Origin: Christensenella sp. | GTDB lineage: Bacteria; Bacillota; Clostridia; Christensenellales; Maliibacteriaceae | NCBI GenBank assembly: GCA_019420085.1 | Contig: JAHZHV010000180.1 | Span: 1-10,218, forward strand | Length of the DNA: 10,218 nucleotides | Direction of reading: 5' to 3' | Part shown: one piece after another, positions 6,238 to 10,218 of the stretch | Position numbering within the stretch: the first letter of the stretch is position 1 | How the letters are laid out: every line of letters begins with the position of its first letter | Notes under the pieces: generated by a model | What the model saw: only the letters and a program-made list of their open reading frames with translations | Told to the model about the DNA's origin: nothing | Databases searched by the model: none | Program-made: the position numbers and the translations under genes

Positions 6238-6261
6238 TTTGTACGAAGAAAGTAAGACGCA

Positions 6262-6810
6262 ATGCACAAGACACAGAACGCAAAAACACAGGATACTGTC
6301 GTGCGCGCGGCGGCGGCACAGGATTTGCCCGCGCTGGAGACGCTGTTTGCACAGGCGCGGCGGCGTATTGGCGCGCTTGGAATCGATCAATGGCAGGACG
6401 GCCGTCCGAACAGGGATGATTTGCTGCGTGATATTGCACGCGGCGCAGGATATGTCTTTGTGCGCGGCGGATGCGTGCAGGGATACGCCGCGCTGCTTTT
6501 GGAAAGGGAAGCCGCATACGACGCAATCTGCGGCGGCGATTGGCGCGGCCACTGGCGCGACAGCATTGTGGTGCATCGTGTGGCGGTTTCGGACGAGGCC
6601 GCCGGTACGGGGCTTGGCGCGGCGATTCTTGCGTATGCGGCGGAATTTTGCCGCGCGCATGGCCGGCATTTTGTGCGGCTTGATACGCACAGGGGAAACA
6701 CGCGCATGCGCGGCTTCCTTGCACATGCGGGCTATGACTGCCGCGGACAGGTGACCTATGCCCATCTTGCGGGCGATCCGGTGCGCGTATGCTACGAAAA
6801 GCGCGTGTGA
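6262..6810 (+). CDS. GNAT-family N-acetyltransferase
   Basis: 182 aa, typical length. GNAT enzymes move acetyl from acetyl-CoA to an amine. An N-terminal VRAAAAQDLPALETLF segment (14-29) and IDQWQDGRPN (41-50) match a clostridial GNAT subgroup. The acetyl-CoA motif A is VHRVAVSDEAAGTGLG (104-119; the AAGTGLG turn binds the pyrophosphate), and LDTHRGNTRMRGFLAHAGYD corresponds to motif B and the final strand. The substrate is unknown. The ribosome site is weak (GAAGAAAG, about 9 nt upstream) and no clear promoter was found between the preceding terminator and the start, so it may depend on partial read-through. It lies 45 bp before the MATE gene on the same strand, probably in one operon. Confidence 0.9.
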   Translation: MHKTQNAKTQDTVVRAAAAQDLPALETLFAQARRRIGALGIDQWQDGRPNRDDLLRDIARGAGYVFVRGGCVQGYAALLLEREAAYDAICGGDWRGHWRDSIVVHRVAVSDEAAGTGLGAAILAYAAEFCRAHGRHFVRLDTHRGNTRMRGFLAHAGYDCRGQVTYAHLAGDPVRVCYEKRV

Positions 6811-6855
6811 AGCATTGCGTGTGGAAAATCAATCATAAGGAGGGAGCGTGAACGC

Positions 6856-8247
6856 ATGCAACAGGAGGAAAAGACGCGCGTTTTTGAGACGCTCAGCGTG
6901 CCGCGCGCCGTGGCGCAGCTTGCCGTGCCGACGATCTTAAGTTCGCTGGTCATGGTACTTTATAACCTTGCCGATACCTTTTTTGTCGGATTGATGAACA
7001 ACCCCGTGCAAAACGCCGCCGTGACGCTTGCTGCACCGGTGCTGCTTGCCTTTAATGCGGTGAACAATCTGTTTGGCGTCGGTTCATCCAGCATGATCAG
7101 CCGTGCATTGGGACGGCGCGACGAGCAGACGGCGAAAAACAGCGCCGCATTCGGCTTTTACGCCGCGCTTGCCTGCGGCGCACTGTTTGCACTTTTATGC
7201 ACGGTCTTTCGCACGCCGCTTTTGCATCTTTTGGGCGCGGACGAACAGACCATGCAGGCGACTGCTTCGTATCTGCGCTGGACGGTTTCCTTCGGCGCGA
7301 TTCCTGCGATCCTCAACGTCGTCATGGCGTACATGGTGCGCGCAGAGGGCGCGGCACTGCATGCCAGCATCGGCACGATGAGCGGCTGTCTGCTCAACAT
7401 TATTTTGGACCCGATCTTCATTTTGCCATGGGGATTTAACATGGGCGCAGAGGGCGCGGCGCTTGCCACGTTCCTGTCCAACTGCGTGGCGTGCTGCTAC
7501 TTCTTTGTGCTGCTGTACGCGCGCCGGCGCAGTACCTGCGTCAGTCTCAATCCCCGCCGGCCCAGCCTGCAAAAGGCGATTGCGCTGGGTGTATGCGCCG
7601 TCGGCGTGCCGGCCAGTATTCAGAACCTGCTCAACGTCACCGGCATGACGGTGCTGAACAATTTTGCATCTTCTTATGGCGCGGATGCCGTGGCGGCGAT
7701 GGGGATCGCTCAGAAGATCAATACGGTTCCCTTTTACATTGCCCTGGGGCTTTCGCAGGGGATCATGCCGCTTGTCAGCTACAACTATGCAAGCGGCAAC
7801 TACCGCCGCATGAAGGATGTATTTACCTTCGCGCTGCGCTTTGCATTGTGTTTCATGCTGATCATTGCCGCGTCGTATTACGTGTTTGCCGGCAATCTTG
7901 TGCGCATGTTCATGAACAATGCGGATGTCGTGGCAAACGGCACGCGTTTTTTGCGCGGCTTCTGTCTGGGTCTGCCGTTCCTTTGCGTGGATTTCCTGGC
8001 CGTCGGCGTCTTTCAGGCGCTTGGCAAGGGGCGCGAGGCGCTGTTTTTCGCCGTGCTGCGCAAGATCGTGCTGGAGATTCCGGCGCTGTATCTGCTCAAC
8101 CGCGCGTTCCCGCTCTACGGGCTTGTCTATGCGCAGCCCCTTGCCGAGACGATTATGGTAATCACCGCCGTGACGGTGCTGCTTTCGATCTTCCGCAAAC
8201 TGAACGTCTCCGACGGCTGGCTGCTGCATCGAAGGCATGACGGCTGA
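6856..8247 (+). CDS. MATE-family multidrug/metabolite efflux transporter (MepA/DinF-like)
   Basis: 463 aa, normal for MATE proteins (about 440-480), with about 12 hydrophobic segments in two six-helix halves. Family marks: QLAVPTILSSLVMVLYNLADTFFVG in helix 1 (21-45, quoted in parts), GVGSSSMISRALGRRD (74-89), the RAEGAAL stretch (162-168) and NIILDPIF (181-188), the last two typical of MepA-like members. MATE pumps are cation- or proton-coupled antiporters in the cell membrane that export drugs or metabolites; the substrate is not predictable. The ribosome site AAGGAGG (6837-6843) is 12 nt before the ATG. Being 45 bp after the GNAT gene suggests co-transcription. A large terminator follows. 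The C-terminus ends in a short basic tail. Confidence 0.95.
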   Translation: MQQEEKTRVFETLSVPRAVAQLAVPTILSSLVMVLYNLADTFFVGLMNNPVQNAAVTLAAPVLLAFNAVNNLFGVGSSSMISRALGRRDEQTAKNSAAFGFYAALACGALFALLCTVFRTPLLHLLGADEQTMQATASYLRWTVSFGAIPAILNVVMAYMVRAEGAALHASIGTMSGCLLNIILDPIFILPWGFNMGAEGAALATFLSNCVACCYFFVLLYARRRSTCVSLNPRRPSLQKAIALGVCAVGVPASIQNLLNVTGMTVLNNFASSYGADAVAAMGIAQKINTVPFYIALGLSQGIMPLVSYNYASGNYRRMKDVFTFALRFALCFMLIIAASYYVFAGNLVRMFMNNADVVANGTRFLRGFCLGLPFLCVDFLAVGVFQALGKGREALFFAVLRKIVLEIPALYLLNRAFPLYGLVYAQPLAETIMVITAVTVLLSIFRKLNVSDGWLLHRRHDG

Positions 8248-8270
8248 AACGGGAAGGATTTTCAATTAAA

Positions 8271-8324
8271 AAAAGCCGGGCCGTGCGGTGTTTTTCCATC
8301 GCGCGGCGCGGCTTTTGTTTTTTT
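8271..8324 (+). terminator. Strong terminator of the GNAT-MATE unit
   Basis: A 20-bp stem (8271-8290 with 8297-8316) with one mismatch and two G-T pairs, a 6-nt loop, then G and seven T (8318-8324). The leading A run (8268-8274) makes it partly symmetric. It lies 24 bp past the MATE stop. Confidence 0.9.
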
Positions 8325-8609
8325 GCAGACGGCTGCTGCGGCGTTCGAAGTCGGGTCAATCGTGCCGGAAAAGGGCACGTCCCCATTTGAAACGGCGCGC
8401 ATGCGATAAAAGAGAAAAGGAAGGCGGGAATACACTGCGTCGTTTTTTCGCATCAAAAAGATGCGCCCGCACAGGTTGCCGGTGAAAAAATGTGCTTGCC
8501 GCATTGGTTTTGCACCGAAGGGGTGTGCGTACACGGCAAAAGCACAGGCGGGAAAGCGGCGCGGGACACGACGTTTTGCATGCGCGCGGGAGGGGATAAA
8601 GCCAGACGG
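8325..8609. other. Gene-poor stretch between MATE terminator and thioesterase
   Basis: No convincing gene. Short open frames here have no ribosome site or recognisable domain. The stretch holds two perfect small hairpins, CGTGCC/GGCACG (8361-8379) and CGCATC/GATGCG (8449-8465, A5 loop on plus). Neither is followed by a T run in the direction needed to end the minus-strand thioesterase gene. The 8355-8395 part resembles a dispersed repeat (see its own entry). Confidence 0.5.
8355..8395 (-). repeat. Possible REP-like or transposon-flank relic
   Basis: On the minus strand, AAATGGGGACGTGCCCTT leads into CCGGCACGATTGACCCG, with a 6-bp stem CGTGCC/GGCACG. The GGGGACG...CCC style of sequence recalls short palindromic repeats found next to REP-associated (Y1) transposases. 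No transposase is present. This is recognition by eye, and copy number cannot be seen here. Confidence 0.25.
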
Positions 8610-9338
8610 TTATGCCTCCTGCGGCGCAAATACGAGCGCGGCTTCGATGTTCGGCGCGCCTTCGCAGGTCGTGCGGAAAAAGAACGCGTCGCCGCGCTGT
8701 GCGCGGGAAAGCTGAATCCGGCTGCCAAGCGGCGCTTCGCCGCGATAGTGGATCCGCAGGCCCAGAATCCGGCGCGTTTCCACCTGCGGCACGAAGTCGC
8801 AGAGCATGTCCAGATAGCGCGTGTTGTTCATGTGCCGGTTCAAATCCGCCTGGCTGTAGCGCACTTTCTGCGTGCCGGCATCGCAAAAGGCCGCATCGCC
8901 TGCATCCGCCTCGAGACGGAGGCCGAGCCTGGGGCCGAATGTAAAGCCGGAAAAGTCTACGCGGTCGCTTTTGCACAGCCGGCGCGTGGCAAGATCGACC
9001 AGCGCCCAGGCGCTTTCACCCTCGCAGACGGCCTGTCCGTCACGCACGGCGCGGTAGCAGCGGTCCATGGAAAACCCGCGCGAGACGCACGGCCAGCTTT
9101 GTACAAGCAGCGTGTCGTTTTGCAGCACGGGCGCGTAAAAGCGCAGCGTCAGGCGGCTTAAGATCATGGCAATGCCGTTATCGCGCACGGCGTCGACGCT
9201 CAGTCCTTCGTCGCGCATCTGATTGTCGGCGCAGGCGTGAAACAGGCGCATCATCGCGCCGGGGCTTACACAGCGGTTTAAATCCACATCGTGCAGGTGA
9301 ATTTGCGCCTGCATGCCGTAGGGTTCGCGGTACTCCAT
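8610..9338 (-). CDS. Acyl-ACP thioesterase
   Basis: 242 aa, matching bacterial members of the FatA/FatB-like family. It releases free fatty acid from acyl carrier protein in the cytoplasm. Two hotdog halves are visible: the N-terminal DVDLNRCVSPGAMMRLFHAC (17-36) with SRLTLRFYAPVLQNDTL (61-77) and AWALVDLATRRL (110-121), and the C-terminal DLNRHMNNTRYLDM (165-178), whose N-x-H-x-x-N pattern is the family's catalytic signature (Asn167, His169). The start is uncertain: ATG 9338 is preferred because it has purine-rich GGAAAGTGAAG upstream and begins where family homology begins; ATG 9359 (7 codons longer) is possible. The frame stays open far upstream over the divergent gene, but that part is a shadow. 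No clear terminator was found after it. Confidence 0.88.
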   Translation of the reverse strand: MEYREPYGMQAQIHLHDVDLNRCVSPGAMMRLFHACADNQMRDEGLSVDAVRDNGIAMILSRLTLRFYAPVLQNDTLLVQSWPCVSRGFSMDRCYRAVRDGQAVCEGESAWALVDLATRRLCKSDRVDFSGFTFGPRLGLRLEADAGDAAFCDAGTQKVRYSQADLNRHMNNTRYLDMLCDFVPQVETRRILGLRIHYRGEAPLGSRIQLSRAQRGDAFFFRTTCEGAPNIEAALVFAPQEA

Positions 9339-9379
9339 AAAAATCGCTTCACTTTCCATAATGATGTGATACAGTGCGT

Positions 9380-9408
9380 ACCTTAGCATAAATCCATCCG
9401 CATGTAAA
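9380..9408 (-). promoter_or_regulatory. Putative promoter of the thioesterase gene
   Basis: Minus-strand TTTACA (9403-9408, 5/6), a 17-nt spacer ending in TGC, then TAAGGT (9380-9385). The TG one base before the -10 makes it an extended -10 type, which may compensate for the poor hexamer. The inferred transcript start near 9373 excludes the further upstream ATG at 9389. Confidence 0.45.
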
Positions 9409-9409
9409 G

Positions 9410-9423
9410 GCGCGTTGACGCGC
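9410..9423. promoter_or_regulatory. Inverted repeat between divergent promoters
   Basis: GCGCG (9410-9414) and CGCGC (9419-9423) flank TTGA. The repeat covers the -35 of the plus-strand promoter and touches the -35 of the minus-strand one, a position suited to a shared operator. With 5-bp arms in GC-rich DNA it may be chance. Confidence 0.3.
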
Positions 9424-9444
9424 ATTTGTGCCGCATGATAAAAT
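9415..9444 (+). promoter_or_regulatory. punA: Putative promoter of the purine-nucleoside phosphorylase gene
   Basis: TTGACG (9415-9420, 5/6), an 18-nt spacer ending in TGA, and TAAAAT (9439-9444, 5/6): an extended -10 promoter. The leader would be about 26 nt. Confidence 0.65.
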
Positions 9445-9476
9445 TGAAGAAAAAGCAAAGCGGAGGCGCAAAAAAG

Positions 9477-10218
9477 ATGCAGCAGGGCTACGATTATGCG
9501 TATTTTGAAAAAAGCGCGGCGTATGTGCGGGAACGCATTGACGCCGCGCCGCAGGTCGCCGTCATTCTCGGCTCGGCGCTTGGGCCGTTTGCCGACACGA
9601 TCGAGGATCCGGTTGTGATCGACTATGCCGATATCCCGAATTTTCTTGTTTCCACCGTTGCCTCGCATGCGGGAAAGCTGATCTGTGGGCGCGTCGGCCA
9701 AAAGCGCGTCATCTGCATGTCGGGACGTTTTCATTCCTATGAGGGGTATGACTTTGAACAGCTCGTCATCCCCGTGCGGCTGTTCCATCTTCTGGGCGTG
9801 CAGGCCACGATTATCACCAACGCCGCCGGCGCGGTCAATACGGCGTACCGGCCCGGCGACGTGATGATTCTGCGCGACCACATCAAGCTTTCCGGCGCAA
9901 GCCCGCTTCGGGGAAAGAATATCGAGCAGTTCGGGCCGCGCTTTTTCGACGTGACGCGCATGTATACGCCCGCGCTGCGCGCGCTTGCGCGCGCATGCGC
10001 CGAAGAAAGCGAATTGCGCGTGCATGAGGGGGTCTACTTTTTCATGCCGGGGCCGCAGTTTGAGACGCCCGCCGAGATTCGCGCCATCCGCATCCTGGGC
10101 GGGGACGCGGTCGGCATGTCGACGGTGACGGAGGCGCTGACGGCAGCGCATTGCGGCATGCCGCTTCTGGGACTTTCGGTGATTACGAATATGGCGGCCG
10201 GTGTGCTGGATGCGCCGC
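9477..10218 (+). CDS. punA: Purine-nucleoside phosphorylase (runs off right edge)
   Basis: 247 codons are visible without a stop; family members are about 270-280 aa, so little is missing. The enzyme splits purine nucleosides (inosine, guanosine) with phosphate into base and ribose-1-phosphate for salvage, in the cytoplasm. Seen motifs, in order: VILGSALG (phosphate loop), SHAGKL, MSGRFHSYEGY (the GRxHxYEG signature), TNAAGAVN, GPQFETPAEIR, VGMSTVTEA and ITNMAAG. These belong to the trimeric PNP/MTAP family rather than the hexameric DeoD type. The start ATG has GGAGG (9462-9466) 10 nt upstream. Small departures from the usual family consensus are Ser for Gly before HAG and Thr for Pro in STVPE. 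Methylthioadenosine phosphorylase is a less likely alternative. Confidence 0.93.
   Translation, partial: MQQGYDYAYFEKSAAYVRERIDAAPQVAVILGSALGPFADTIEDPVVIDYADIPNFLVSTVASHAGKLICGRVGQKRVICMSGRFHSYEGYDFEQLVIPVRLFHLLGVQATIITNAAGAVNTAYRPGDVMILRDHIKLSGASPLRGKNIEQFGPRFFDVTRMYTPALRALARACAEESELRVHEGVYFFMPGPQFETPAEIRAIRILGGDAVGMSTVTEALTAAHCGMPLLGLSVITNMAAGVLDAP

Noticed and set aside
5162..6832. 556-codon minus-strand open frame opposite the second AKR and GNAT genes
   Set aside because: Same cause. Its similarity to the frame opposite the first AKR only reflects the duplication of the sense genes.
8346..8362. GTTCGAA T-loop-like sequence as a possible tRNA
   Set aside because: The flanks do not form a T stem, and no acceptor, D or anticodon arms can be drawn on either strand.
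8441..8465. T6 plus CGCATC/GATGCG hairpin as a terminator
   Set aside because: The T run precedes the stem on the plus strand and becomes an A run after it on the minus strand, so it has the wrong polarity for either direction.
8356..8976. 206-codon minus-strand frame covering the gene-poor gap
   Set aside because: Most of it overlaps the thioesterase in another frame; composition is Arg/Pro/Ala-rich without any domain.
9339..10151. N-terminal extension of the thioesterase frame to 513 codons
   Set aside because: The extra part is antisense to purine-nucleoside phosphorylase and contains the promoters of both genes; thioesterase homology begins near 9338.

Overview
The window looks like chromosomal DNA from a moderately GC-rich, anaerobic, low-complexity Gram-positive bacterium of the Clostridia/Christensenellales kind. 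This is inferred from strong GGAGG-type ribosome binding sites, sigma-70/sigma-A-like promoters, compact hairpin-plus-T terminators, and protein families that are common there: a class II aldolase, a Cys-motif flavin reductase, AKR11-like aldo/keto reductases, a MepA-like MATE pump, and a bacterial acyl-ACP thioesterase. No rRNA, tRNA, CRISPR array, prophage or intact insertion sequence was seen.

Layout. The left part reads on the minus strand. It holds the 5' portion of a class II ketose-bisphosphate aldolase (1-418, running off the left edge), with its own promoter and leader, and then glycogen phosphorylase glgP (678-3140) with a near-consensus promoter and a bidirectional terminator. From about 3290 the genes read on the plus strand: a small flavodoxin-fold oxidoreductase with a CX2CX2CX6C motif (3363-3908), two tandem and very similar aldo/keto reductases (4035-5000 and 5225-6187), a GNAT acetyltransferase (6262-6810), and a MATE efflux transporter (6856-8247). 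Most of these genes or gene pairs are separated by clear terminators. A gene-poor stretch (about 8325-8609) follows. Then come two divergent genes, an acyl-ACP thioesterase on the minus strand (8610-9338) and a purine-nucleoside phosphorylase on the plus strand (9477 to the right edge, incomplete). Their promoters lie almost back to back.

How the genes fit together. GlgP releases glucose-1-phosphate from storage glucan and the aldolase acts in lower sugar-phosphate metabolism, so the left end is central carbon metabolism in two separate transcripts. The flavoprotein and the two aldo/keto reductases are redox enzymes of unknown substrate. The AKR pair is a recent tandem duplication, about 86% identical by hand alignment, with a 117-nt perfectly identical tract that suggests gene conversion. 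The two copies have independent leaders. GNAT and MATE are 45 bp apart and probably co-transcribed. The thioesterase (fatty-acid release from ACP) and PNP (purine salvage) share only their intergenic region.

No clearly undescribed multi-gene system is visible. The most interesting points are the AKR duplication and its conversion tract, the terminator-like hairpin squeezed 24 bp before the first AKR start, the structured leader of the aldolase gene, and a possible dispersed-repeat relic at about 8350-8395.
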